DNA from: Megalopta genalis
Lineage: Eukaryota > Arthropoda > Insecta > Hymenoptera > Halictidae
Assembly: GCF_051020955.1 (NCBI RefSeq)
Contig: NW_027477022.1
Location: 1 to 64,000, forward strand
Length of the DNA stretch: 64,000 nucleotides
Direction of reading: 5' to 3'
The position numbers and the translations under genes are program-made. The notes beneath the pieces are model-generated. The model did no database searches, was not told the origin of the DNA, and worked only from the letters and a program-made list of their open reading frames with translations. Below are positions 37,660 through 50,047 of this stretch, in pieces (positions within the stretch are counted from its first letter, which is position 1; every line of letters begins with the position of its first letter).

Positions 37660-40250
37660 TCGTTCGTTTCCCCTGCATTTGAAGGTATATCAGTTACATC
37701 GCAAGTATCTGATGCTAAATCATTTGTTTCGCACGGATTTGAAGCTAAACCTTCCACATCGTATCGATTTGAAGCTAAATGATATGTATCGCCAGCATTG
37801 TGAAGCTACCCCGTTTGATTCGTCTGCATTTGCAGCTATATCACTTATATCACAAGTGTTTGAATCTAATTCATTTGCTTCGCATGGATTTGAAGCTACA
37901 CCTACTACATCGCATTGATTTGAGGCTAAATCATGTGATTCGCTTGGATTTGAAGCTAAACCATCTACATCGCATTGATTTGCAGCTAAATCATGTGTTT
38001 TGCTGGGATTTGTAGCTATACCTTCTACATCGCTTTGATTTGAAGCTAAATCATGTGTTTTGCATGGATTTGATGCTAACTCGTTCGTTTCGCCTGCATT
38101 TGATGCTATAACACTTATATCGCAAGTGTTTGAAGCTAAATCATTTGTTTCGCATGGATTTGAATCTAAACCTTCTACATCGTATCGATTTGAAGCTAAA
38201 TGATATGTATCGTATGGATTTTGAACCTACCCCGTTTGATTCGTCTGCATTTGCAGCTATATCACTTATATCACAAGTTTTTGAAGCTAAATCATGTGTT
38301 TCGCTGGGATTTGAAGCTAAACCTTTTACATCGGATTGATTTGCAGCTAAATCATGTGTTTTGCATGGATTTGATGATAACTCGTTTGTTTCCCCTGCAT
38401 TTGAAGCTATATCAGTTATATCGCAAGTATCTGATGCTATATCACTTATTTCGCATGGATTTGAAGCTAAACCTTCTACATCGCATTGATTTGAAGCTAA
38501 ATCATTTGTTTCGCATGGATTTGAAGCTAACTCGTTTGTTTCCCCTGCTTTTGAAGCTATGTCACTTCTATCGCAAGCAACTGATGCTAAATCATTTGAT
38601 TCGCAAGGATTTGCAGCTAAACATTCTACATAGCATTGATTTGAAGCTAAATCATTTGTTTCGCATGGATTTGATGCTAACTAGTTTGTCTCCCCTGCAT
38701 ATGAAGCTATTTCGTATATATAGCAAGTATCGGAGGCTAAATCATTTGTTTCGCATGGATTTGAAGGTAAATCTCCTACATCGCATTGATTCGAAGCTAA
38801 ATCATGTGTTTTGCATGGATTTTATGCTAACTCGTCTGTTTCCCCTGCATTTGAAGCTATATCAGTTATATCGTAAGTATCTGATGCTAAATCATTTGTT
38901 TCGCATGGATTTGAAGCTAAACCTTCTACATCGTATCGATTTGAAGCTAAATCATACGTATCGCTTGGATTTGAAGCTATACCTCCTACATCGGTTGATT
39001 TGCAGCTAAATCATGTGTTTTGCATGGATTTGATAATAACTAGTTTGTTTCCCCTGCATTTGAAGCTATATCAGTTATATCGCAAGTATCTGATGCTATA
39101 TCACTTATTTCGCATGGATTTGAAGCTAAACCTTCTACATCGCATTGATTTGAAGCTAAATCATTTGTTTCGCATGGATTTGAAGCTAACTCGTTTGTTT
39201 CCCCTGCATTTGAAGCTATGTCACTTATATCGCAAGCAACTGATGCTAAATCATTTGATTCGCAAGGATTTGCAGCTAAACATTCTACATAGCATTGATT
39301 TGAAGCTAAATCATTTGTTTCGCATGGATTTGATGCTAACTAGTTTGTCTCCCCTGCATTTGAAGCTATTTCGTGTATATAGCAAGTATCGGAGGCTAAA
39401 TCATTTGTTTCGCATGGATTTGAAGGTAAACCTCCTACATCGCATTGATTTGAAGCTAAATCATGTGTTTTGCATGGATTTTATGCTAACTCGTCTGTTT
39501 CCCCTGCATTTGAAGCTATATCAGTTATATCGTAAGTATCTGATGCTAAATCATTTGTTTCGCATGGATTTGAAGCTAAACCTTCTACATCGTATCGATT
39601 TGAAGCTAAATCATACGTTTCGCTTGGATTTGAAGCTATACCTCCTACATCGGGTTGATTTGCAGCTAAATCATGTGTTTTGCATGGATTTGATAATAAC
39701 TCGTTTGTTTCCCCTTCATTTGAAGCTATATCAGTTATATCGCAAGTATCTGATTCTATATCACTTATTTCGCATGGATTTAAAGCTAAACCTTCTACAT
39801 CGCATTGATTTGAAGCTAAATCATTTGTTTCGCATGGATTTGAAGCTAACTCGTTTGTTTCCCCTGCATTTGAAGCTATGTCACTTATATCGCAAGCAAC
39901 TGATGCTAAATCATTTGATTCGCAAGGATTTGCAGCTAAACAATCTACATAGCATTGATTTGAAGCTAAATCATTTGTTTCGCATGGATTTGATGCTAAC
40001 TAGTTTGTCTCCCCTGCATTTGAAGCTATTTCGTATATATAGCAAGTATCGGAGGCTAAATCATTTGTTTCGCATGGATTTGAAGGTAAACCTCCTACAT
40101 CGCATTGATTTGAAGCTAAATCATGTGTTTTGCATGGATTTTATGCTAACTCGTCTGTTTCCCCTGCATTTGAAGCTATATCAGTTATATCGTAAGTATC
40201 TGATGCTAAATCATTTGTTTCGCATGGATTTGAAGCTAAACCTTCTACAT
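37660..40250 (+). repeat. 3,062-bp higher-order repeat, copy 1 (contains three 660-bp units)
   Basis: This copy contains a cassette of about 600 bp (37760-38340) marked by 'gatatgtatcgccagcatt' and by the 31-bp 'ggattttgaacctaccccg' monomer, followed by three 660-bp units starting near 38341, 39001 and 39661. The same arrangement starts again 3,062 bp downstream. A one-base deletion near 38993 ('tcggttgatt' for 'cgggttgatt') breaks the forward frame at 39009. Confidence 0.85.
38341..39000 (+). repeat. Representative 660-bp unit of 22 monomers
   Basis: Twenty-two monomers make one unit; six other copies or near-copies follow, at about 39001, 39661, 41401, 42061, 42721 and 43381. Tell-tale monomers are 'ggatttgatgataactcg' (or 'gataataactcg'), 'gcaagcaactgatgct', 'tcgcaaggatttgcagct', 'aactagtttgtctcccctg', 'tatagcaagtatcggaggct' and 'ggatttgaaggtaaacctcc'. 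This unit alone of the seven shares 'cccctgcttttgaagc' with the unit at 41401. Confidence 0.9.
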
Positions 40251-40409
40251 CGTATCGATTTGAAGCTAAATGATATGTATCGTATGGATTTTGAACCTAC
40301 CCCGTTTGATTCGTCTGCATTTGCAGCTATATCACTTATATCACAAGTGTTTGAAGCTGAATCATTTGTTTCGCATGGATTTGAAGCTAAACCTGCTACA
40401 TCGCATTGA
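39000..40409 (+). other. Repeat-encoded open frame, 469 codons, probably non-coding
   Basis: This forward frame reads the DLKLNHLFRM phase through two 660-bp units and stops at TGA after a 31-bp monomer shifts it into the FEAKSFVSHG phase. It is separated from the preceding frame (38200-39009) only by the one-base deletion near 38993. I see no signal peptide, no recognised domain, no plausible start context and no intron signals. The product would be a strongly basic, Leu/His/Lys/Arg-rich decapeptide repeat. I judge it a by-product of the array. Confidence 0.6.
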
Positions 40410-40719
40410 TTTGAAGCTAAATCATGTGTTTCGCTTGGATTTGAAGCTAAACCTTTTACATCGGATTGATTTGCAGCTAAATCATGTGTTTTGCATGGAT
40501 TTGATGATAACTCGTTTGTTTCCCCTGCATTTGAAGCTATATCAGTTATATCGCAAGTATCTGATGCTATATCACTTATTTCGCATGGATTTGAAGCTAA
40601 ACCTTCTACATCGCATTGATTTGAAGCTAAATCATTTGTTTCGCATGGATTTGAAGCGAAACCACCTATATCGTATTGATTTGAAGCTAAATCATTTATT
40701 TTGCATGGATTTTATGCTA

Positions 40720-43310
40720 ACTCGTTTGTTTCCACTGCATTTGAAGCTATATCAGTTCTATCGCAAGTATCTGATGCTAAATCATTTGTTTCGCATGGAT
40801 TTGAAGCTAAACCTTCCACATCGTATTAATTTGAAGCTAAATGATATGTATCGCCAGCATTTTGAAGCTACCCCGTTTGATTCGTCTGCATTTGCAGCTA
40901 TATCACTTATATCACAAGTGTTTGAATCTAATTCATTTGCTTCGCATGGATTTGAAGCTACACCTTCTACATCGCATTGATTTGAGGCTAAATCATGTGA
41001 TTCGCTTGGATTTGAAGCTAAACCATCTACATCGCATTGATTTGCAGCTAAATCATGTGTTTTGCTGGGATTTGTAACTATACCTTCTACATCGCTTTGA
41101 TTTGAAGCTAAATCATGTGTTTTGCATGGATTTGATGCTAACTCGTTCGTTTCGCCTGCATTTGATGCTATAACACTTATATCGCAAATGTTTGAAGCTA
41201 AATCATTTGTTTCGCATGGATTTGAATCTAAACCTTCTACATCGTATCGATTTGAAGCTAAATGATATGTATCGTATGGATTTTGAACCTACCCCGTTTG
41301 ATTCGTCTGCATTTGCAGCTATATCACTTATATCACAAGTGTTTGAAGCTAAATCATGTGTTTCGCTTGGATTTTAAGCTAAACCTTTTACATCGGATTG
41401 ATTTGCAGCTAAATCATGTGTTTTGCATGGATTTGGTGATAACTCGTTTGTTTCCCCTGCATTTGAAGCTATATCAGTTATATCGCAAGTATCTGATCCT
41501 ATATCACTTATTTCGCATGGATTTGAAGCTAAACCTTCTACATCGCATTGATTTGAAGCTAAATCATTTGTTTCGCATGGATTTGAAGCTAACTCGTTTG
41601 TTTCCCCTGCTTTTGAAGCTATGTCACTTATATCGCAAGCAACTGATTCTAAATCATTTGATTCGCAAGGATTTGCAGCTAAACATTCTACTTAGCATTG
41701 ATTTGAAGCTAAATCATTTGTTTCGCATGGATTTGATGCTAACTAGTTTGTCTCCCCTGCATTTGAAGCTATTTCGTATATATAGCAAGTATCGGAGGCT
41801 AAATCATTTGTTTCGCATGGATTTGAAGGTAAACCTCCTACATCGCATTGATTTGAAGCTAAATCATGTGTTTTGCATGGATTTTATGCTAACTCGTCTG
41901 TTTCCCCTGCATTTGAAGCTATATCAGTTATATCGTAAGTATCTGATGCTAAATCATTTGTTTCGCATGGATTTGAAGCTAAACCTTCTACATCGTATCG
42001 ATTTGAAGCTAAATCATACGTTTCGCTTGGATTTGAAGCTATACCTCCTACATCGGGTTGATTTGCAACTAAATCATGTGTTTTGCATGGATTTGATAAT
42101 AACTCGTTTGTTTCCCCTGCATTTGAAGCTATATCAGTTATATCGCTTGTATCTGATGCTATATCACTTATTTCGCATGGATTTGAAGCTAAACCTTCTA
42201 CATCGCATTGATTTGAAGCTAAATCATTTGTTTCGCATGGATTTGAAGCTAACTCGTTTGTTTCCCCTGCATTTGAAGCTATGTCACTTATATCGCAAGC
42301 AACTGATGCTAAATCATTTGATTCGCAAGGATTTGCAGCTAAACATTCTACATAGCATTGATTTGAAGCTAAATCATTTGTTTCGCATGGATTTGATGCT
42401 AACTAGTTTGTCTCCCCTGCATTTGAAGCTATTTCGTGTATATAGCAAGTATCGGAGGCTAAATCATTTGTTTCGCATGGATTTGAAGGTAAACATCCTA
42501 CATCGCATTGGTTTGAAGCTAAATCATGTGTTTTGCATGGATTTTATGCTAACTCGTCTGTTTCCCCTGCATTTGAAGCTATATCAGTTATATCGTAAGT
42601 ATCTGATGCTAAATCATTTGTTTCGCATGGATTTGAAGCTAAACCTTCTACATCGTATCGATTTGAAGCTAAATCATACGTTTCGCTTGGATTTGAAGCT
42701 ATACCTCCTACATCGGGTTGATTTGCAGCTAAATCATGTGTTTTGCATGGATTTGATAATAACTCGTTTGTTTCCCCTGCATTTGAAGCTATATCAGTTA
42801 TATCGCAAGTATCTGATGCTATATCACTTATTTCGCATGGATTTGAAGCTAAACCTTCTACATCGCACTGATTTGAAGCTAAATCATTTGTTTCGCATGG
42901 ATTTGAAGCTAACTCGTTTGTTTCCCCTGCATTTGAAGCTATGTCACTTATATCGCAAGCAACTGATGCTAAATCATTTGATTCGCAAGGATTTGCAGCT
43001 AAACATTCTACATAGCATTGATTTGAAGCTAAATCATTTGTTTCGCATGGATTTGATGCTAACTGGTTTGTCTCCCCTGCATTTGAAGCTATTTCGTGTA
43101 TATAGCAAGTATCGGAGGCTAAATCAGTTGTTTCGCATGGATTTGAAGGTAAACCTCCTACATCGCATTGATTTGAAGCTAAATCATGTGTTTTGCATGG
43201 ATTTCATGCTAACTCGTCTGTTTCCCCTGCATTTGAAGCTATATCAGTTATATCGTAAGTATCTGATGCTAAATCATTTGTTTCGCATGGATTTGAAGCT
43301 AATCCTTCTA
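40720..43310 (+). repeat. 3,062-bp higher-order repeat, copy 2
   Basis: The cassette at 40830-41400 repeats that at 37770-38340, then 660-bp units start near 41401, 42061, 42721 and 43381. There are four units here against three in copy 1. Unit 1 matches unit 1 of copy 1 ('gcttttgaagc'). Units 2 and 3 match its unit 2 ('tttcgtgtatatagc'). Unit 4 matches its unit 3 ('gattctatatcac', 'ggatttaaagctaaacc', 'aaacaatctacatag'). One unit was therefore gained or lost after the 3,062-bp duplication. Confidence 0.85.
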
Positions 43311-44450
43311 CATCGTATCGATTTGAAGCTAAATCATACGTTTCGCTTGGATTTGAAGCTATACCTCCTACATCGGGTTGATTTGCAGCTAAATCATGTG
43401 TTTTGCATGGATTTGATAATAACTCGTTTGTTTCCCCTGCATTTGAAGCTATATCAGTTATATCGCAAGTATCTGATTCTATATCACTTATTTCGCATGG
43501 ATTTAAAGCTAAACCTTCTACATCGCATTGATTTGAAGCTAAATCATTTGTTTCGCATGGATTTGAAGCTAACTCGTTTGTTTCCCCTGCATTTGAAGCT
43601 ATGTCACTTATATCGCAAGCAACTGATGCTAAATCATTTGATTCGCAAGGATTTGCAGCTAAACAATCTACATAGCATTGATTTGAAGCTAAATCATTTG
43701 TTTCGCATGGATTTGATGCTAACTAGTTTGTCTCCCCTGCATTTGAAGCTATTTCGTATATATAGCAAGTATCGGAGGCTAAATCATTTGTTTCGCATGG
43801 ATTTGAAGGTAAACCTCCTACATCGCATTGATTTGAAGCTAAATCATGTGTTTTGCATGGATTTTATGCTAACTCGTCTGTTTCCCCTGCATTTGAAGCT
43901 ATATCAGTTATATCGTAAGTATCTGATGCTAAATCATTTGTTTCGCATGGATTTGAAGCTAAACCTTCTACATCGTATCGATTTGAAGCTAAATCATACG
44001 TTTCGCATGGATTTGAAGCTAACTCGTTTGTTTCCCCTGCATTTGAAGCTATGTCACTTATATCGCAAGCAACTGATGCTAAATCATTTGATTCGCAAGG
44101 ATTTGCAGCTAAACATTCTACATACCATTGATTTGAAGCTAAATCATTTGTTTCGCATGGATTTGATGCTAAACCTTCTACATCGCATTGATTTGAAGCT
44201 AAATCATTTGTTTCGCATGGATTTGAAGCCTAAAATTCTCCATCGTATTGATTTCCAGCTGAATCATGTGTTTCGCATGGACTTGAAGCTAATTCGTTTG
44301 TTTCGCATGCAGCTGAAGCTATATCACCTATATCCCAAGTGTTTGAAGCTCAATCATTTGTTTCGCATGGATTTGAAGCTAAACCGTCTACATCGCATTG
44401 ATTTGAAGCTAAATCATTTGTGTCGCATGGGTTTGAAGGTAACTCGTTAG
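41262..44450 (+). other. Longest repeat-encoded open frame, 1,062 codons, probably non-coding
   Basis: The frame opens at ATG in 'aaatgatatgtatcg' and reads about 106 decapeptides of the type DLKLNHLFRM, DLKLTRLFPL, HLKLCHLYRK, with a 22-decapeptide superperiod matching the 660-bp unit. It ends at TAG in 'aactcgttag'. Leu falls at fixed positions 2, 4 and 7 of most decapeptides, and the product would be highly basic. I find no homology I can name and no signal peptide, and the Leu spacing does not fit leucine-rich repeats. The same phase is broken elsewhere by 29-, 31- and 43-bp monomers. Its openness is explained by the small number of its codons that lie one change from a stop and by young, uniform 660-bp copies. 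Translation cannot be excluded from sequence alone. Confidence 0.55.
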
Positions 44451-47400
44451 TTTCGGCTGCTTTTGAAGCTATATCACATATATCGCAAGTATCTGAACCT
44501 AAATCATTTGTTTCGCATGGTTTTGAAGCTAAGCCTTCTACTTCGCATGGATTTAAAGCTAAATAATGTGTATCGCATGGATTTTGATGCTAACTCGTTT
44601 GTCTCCACCGCATTTGAAGCTATTTCATATATATCGCAATTATCTGGGGCTAAATCATTTGTTTCGCATGGATTTGAAGCGAAACCACCTATATCGTATT
44701 GATTTGAAGCTAAATCATTTGTTTTGCATGGATTTTATGCTAACTCGTTTGTTTCCACTGCATTTGAAGCTATATCAGTTATATCGCAAGTATCTGATGC
44801 CAAATCATTTGTTTCGCATGGATTTGAAGCTAAACCTTCCACATCGTATTTATTTGAAGCTAAATGATATGTATCGCCAGCATTTTGAAGCTACCCTGTT
44901 TGATTCGTCTGCATTTGCAGCTATATCACTTATATCACAAGTGTTTGAATCTAAATCATTTGCTTCGCATGGATTTGAAGCTACACCTTCTACATCGCAT
45001 TGATTTGAAGCTAAATCATGTGATTCGCTTGGATTTGAAGCTAAACCATCTACATCGCATTGATTTGCAGCTAAATCATGTGTTTTGCTGGGATTTGTAA
45101 CTATACCTTCTACATCGCTTTGATTTGAAGCTAAATCATGTGTTTTGCATGGATTTGATGCTAACTCGTTCGTTTCGCCTGCATTTGATGCTATAACAAT
45201 TATATCGCAAGTGTTTGAAGCTAAATCATTTGTTTCGCATGGATTTGAATCTAAACCTTCTACGTCGTATCGATTTGAAGCTAAATGATATGTATCGTAT
45301 GGATTTTGAACCTACCCCGTTTGATTCGTCTGCATTTGCAGCTATATCACTTATATCACAAGTGTTTGAAGCTGAATCATTTGTTTCGCATGGATTTGAA
45401 GCTAAACCTGCTACATCGCATTGATTTGAAGCTAAATCATGTGTTTCGTTTGGATTTGAAGCTAAACCTTTTACATCGGATTGATTTGCAGCTAAATCAT
45501 GTGTTCTGCATGGATTTGATGATAACTCGTTTGTTTCCCCTGCATTTGAAGCTATATCAGTTATATCGCAAGTATCTGATGCTAAATCATTTGTTTCGCA
45601 TGGATTTTAAGCTAAACCTTCTACATCGTATCGATTTGAAGCTAAATCATACGTTTCGCATGGATTTGAAGCTAACTCGTTTGTTTCCCCTGCATTTGAA
45701 GCTATGTCACTTATATCGCAAGCAACTGATGCTAAATCATTTGATTCGCAAGGATTTGCAGCTAAACATTCTACATACCATTGATTTGAAGCTAAATCAT
45801 TTGTTTCGCATGGATTTGAAGCTAAACCTTATACATCGTATCGATTTGAAGCTAAATGATATGTATCGTATGGATTTTGAACCTACCCCGTTTGATTCGT
45901 CTGCATTTGCAGCTATATCACTTATATCACGAGTGTTTGAAGCTAAATCATTTGTTTCGCATGGATTTGAAGCTAACCTTCTACATCGCTTTGATTTGAA
46001 GCTAAATCATGTGTTTCGCTTGGATTTGAAGCTAAACCTTTTACATCGGATTGATTTGCAGCTAAATCATGTGTTTTGCATGGATTTGATGATATCTCGT
46101 TTGTTTCCCCTGCATTTGAATCTCTATCAGTTATATCGCAAGTATCTGATGCTATATCATTTATTTCGCATGGATTTGAAGCTAAACCTTCTACATCGTA
46201 TCGATTTGAAGCTAAATCATTTGTGTCGCATGGGTTTGAAGGTAACTCGTTAGTTTCGGCTGCTTTTGAAGCTATATCACTTATATCGCAAGTATCTGAA
46301 CCTTAATCAATTGTTTCGCATGGTTTTGAAGCTAAGCCTTCTACTTCGCATGGATTTAAAGCTAAATAATGTGTATCGCATGGATTTTGATGCTAACTCG
46401 TTTGTCTCCACTGCATTTGAAGCTATTTCATATACATCGCAATTATCTGGGGCTAAATCATTTGTTTCGCATGGATTTGAAGCTAAACCGCCTATATCGT
46501 ATTGATTTGAAGCTATATCATTTGTTTTGCATGGATTTTATGCTAACTCGTTTGTTTCCACTGCATTTGAAGTTATATCAGTTATATCGCAAGTATCTGA
46601 TGCTAAATCATTTGTTTCGCATGGATTTGAAGCTAAACCTTCCACATCGTATTGATTTGAAGCTAAATGATATGTATCGCCAGCATTTTGAAACTAACCC
46701 GTTTGATTCGTCTGCATTTCCAGCTATATCACTTATATCACAAGTGTTTGAATCTAAATCATTTGCTTCGCATGGATTTGAAGCTACACCTTCTACATCG
46801 CACTGATTTGAAGATAAATCATGTGATTCGCATGGATTTGAAGCTAAACCATCTACATCGCATTGATTTGCAGCTAAATCATGTGTTTTGCAGGGATTTG
46901 TAACTATACCTTCTACATCGCATTGATTTGAAGCTAAATCATGTGTTTTGCATGGATTTGATGCTAACTCGTTCGTTTCGCCTGCATTTGATGCTAAAAC
47001 ACTTATATCGCAAGTGTTTGAATCTAAATCATTTGTTTCGCATGGATTTGAATCTAAACCTTCTACATCGTATCGATTTGAAGCTAAATGATATGTATCG
47101 TATGGATTTTGAACCTACCCCGTTTGATTCGTCTGCATTTGCAGCTATATCGCTTACATCACAAGTGTTTGAAGCTAAATCATTTGTTTCGCATGGATTT
47201 GAAGCTAAACCTGCTACATCGCATTGATTTGAAGCTAAATCATGTGTTTCGCTTGGATTTGAAGCTAAACCTTTTACATCGGATTGATTTGCAGCTAAAT
47301 CATGTGTTTTGCATGGATTTGATGATAACTCGTTTGTTTCCCCTGCATTTGAAGCTATATCAGTTATATCGCAAGTATCTCATGTTATATCATTTATTTC

Positions 47401-48200
47401 GCATGGATTTGAACCTAAACCTTCTACATCGCATTGATTTGAAGCTAAATCATGTGATTCGCTTGGATTTGAAGCTAAACCATCTACATCGCATTGATTT
47501 GCAGCTAAATCATTTGTTTTGCTGGGATTTGTAGCTATACCTTCTACATCGCTTTGATTTGAAGCTAAGTCATGTGTTTTGCATGGATTAGATGCTAACT
47601 CGTTCGTTTCGCCTGCATTTGATGCTATAACACTTATATCGCAAGTGTTTGAAGCTAAATCATTTGTTTCGCATGGATTTGAATCTAAACCTTCTACATC
47701 GTATCGATTTGAAGCTAAATGATATGTATCGTATGGATTTTGAACCTATCCCGTTTGATTCGTCTGCATTTGCAGCTATATCACTTATATCACAAGTGTT
47801 TGAAGCTAAATCATTTGTTTAGCATGGATTTGAAGCTAAACCTGCTACATCGCATTGATTTGAAGCTAAATCATGTGTTTCGCTTGGATTTGAAGCTAAA
47901 CCTTTTACATCGGATTGATTTGCAGCTAAATCATGTGTTTTGCATGGATTTGATGATAACTCGTTTGTTTCCCCTGCATTTGAAGCTATATCAGTTATAT
48001 CGCAAGTATCTTATGCCATATCATTTATTTCTCATGGATTTGAAGCTAAACCTTCTACATCGCATTGATTTCAAGCTAAATCATTTGTTTCGCATGGATT
48101 TGAAGCTAACTCGTTTGTTTCGCCTGCATTTGCAGCTATATCACTTATATCACAATTGTTTGAAGCTACATCATTTGTTTCACCTGCATTTGAAGCTATA
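43990..48200 (+). repeat. Subfamily 2 mosaic with further copies of the 'ccagcattttgaagc' cassette
   Basis: Cassettes like those at 37.76 and 40.83 kb recur at about 44850-45420 and 46650-47230, and partly at 47430-47850. A pair of related blocks beginning 'gtgtcgcatgggtttgaagg' lies at about 44429 and 46223 and runs into 'aaataatgtgtatcg' and 'tctggggctaaatc' monomers in both (offset about 1,803 bp). The 31-bp 'ggattttgaacctaccccg' monomer occurs near 45301, 45873 and 47104, with a 'tatcccg' form near 47737. Confidence 0.78.
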
Positions 48201-50047
48201 TCAGTTACATCGCAAGCATCTGATGCTAAATCATTTGTTTCGCATGGATTTGACGCTAAAGCTTCTACATCTCATTGATTTGAAGGTAAATCAAGTGTTT
48301 CGCTTGGATTTGAAGCTAAACTTTCTACATCGCATTGATTTGAAGCTAAATCATGTGTTTCGCTTGGATATGTAGCTAACTCGTTTGTTTCGTTTGCATT
48401 TGAAACTATATCACTTATATCGCAAGTATCTGAAGCAAAATCATTTGTTTCGCATGGATTTGAAGCTAAACCTTCTACATCGCATTGATTTGAATCTAAA
48501 TCATCTGATTCGCTTGGATTTGAAGCTAAACCTTTTACATCGGATTGATTTACAGCTAAATCATGTGTTTTGCATGGATTTGATGATAACTCTTTTGTTT
48601 CCCCTGCATCTGAAGCTATATCAGTTATATCGCATGTATCTGATGCCATATCATTTATTTCGCATGGATTTGAAGCTAAATCGTTTGTGTCGCATGGATT
48701 TGAAGCTAACTCGTTTGTTTCATCCGCATTTGAAGCTATATCACTTATATCGCAAGTTCATGTGCTAAATCATGTGTTTCGCATTGACTTGAAGCTATAC
48801 CTTCTACATCGCTTTGATTTGAAGCTAAATCATGTGTTTCGCATGGATTTGAATCTTACTCGTTTGTTTCGCCTGAATTTGAAACTATATCACTTATATC
48901 GCTAGTATCTGAAGCTAAAGAATTTTTTCCCCATGGATTTGAAGCTAAACCTAATTCATTGCATTGATTTGCAGCTAAATCATGTGTTTCGCATGGATTG
49001 GAAGCTAACTCGTTTGTTTCCTCTGCATTTGAAGCTATATCAGTTACATCGCAAGTATCTGATGCTAAATCATTTGTTTCGCATGGATTTGAAGCTAAAC
49101 CTTCCACATCGTATCGATTTGAAGCTAAATGATATGTATCGCCTGCATTTTGAAGCTACCCCGTTTGATTTGTCTGCATTTGCAGCTATATGACTTATAT
49201 CACAAGTGTTTGAAGCTAAATCATTTGTTTCGCATGGATTTGAAGCTACACCTTCTACATCGCATTGATTTGAAGCTAAATCATGTGATTCGCTTGGATT
49301 TGAAGCTAAACCTTCTACATCGCATTTATTTGTTGCTAAATCATGTGTTTCGCTGGGATTTGTAGCTATACCTTCTACATCGCCTTGATTTGATGCTAAA
49401 TCATGTGTTTTGCATTGATTTGATGCTAACTCGTTCGTTTCGCCTGCATTTGATGCTATAACACTTATATCGCAAGTGTTTGAAGCTAAATCATTTGTTT
49501 CGCATGGATTTTGCAGCTAACTCGTTTGATTCATCTGCATTCGAAGCAATATCACTTATATCCCAATCGTTTGAAGCTAAATCATTGGTTTCGCATGGAT
49601 TTAAAGCTAAACCTTCTAAATCGCATTGATCTGAAGATAAATCATGTGATTCGCTTGGATTTGAAGCTAACTCGTTTGTTTCGTCGGCGTTTGAAGCTAT
49701 ATCACTTATATCGTAAGTATCTGAAGCTAAATCATTTGTTCCGCATGGATTTGAAGCTAAGCCTTCTACTTCCCATTGATTTGAAGCTAAATCATGTGTA
49801 TCACATGGATTTTGAAGCTAACTCGTTTGATTCGTCTGCATATGGATCTATATCACTTATAACCCTAGTGTTTGAAGATAAACCATTTGTTTCGCATGGA
49901 TTTGAATCTAATCCTTCTACTTCGAATTGATTTGAAGCTAAATCATGTGTATCGCATGGAATTGAAGCTAACTGGTTTGTTTCGTCTGCATTTGAAGCGA
50001 TGTCCCTTCTATCGCAAGTATCTGAAGCTAAATCATTGGTTTCGCGA
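48201..50047 (+). repeat. Mixed subfamily 2 segment
   Basis: This contains the 29-bp 'gttcatgtgctaaatcatg' monomer near 48757, which recurs with the same flanks near 54736 and 59173, and 'ccccatggatttgaagc' near 48929, which recurs near 54908. Near 49866 the 'ataaccctagtgtttgaag' monomer appears; it is also seen near 36915, 53229 and 59975. No gene is visible. Confidence 0.72.

Noticed and set aside
41262..44450. A giant repetitive protein gene encoded by the 1,062-codon frame
   Set aside because: The phase is not kept outside this stretch, it is shifted by one-base indels in sister copies, it lacks any recognisable domain, signal or gene context, and its openness follows from the 30-bp period and codon make-up.
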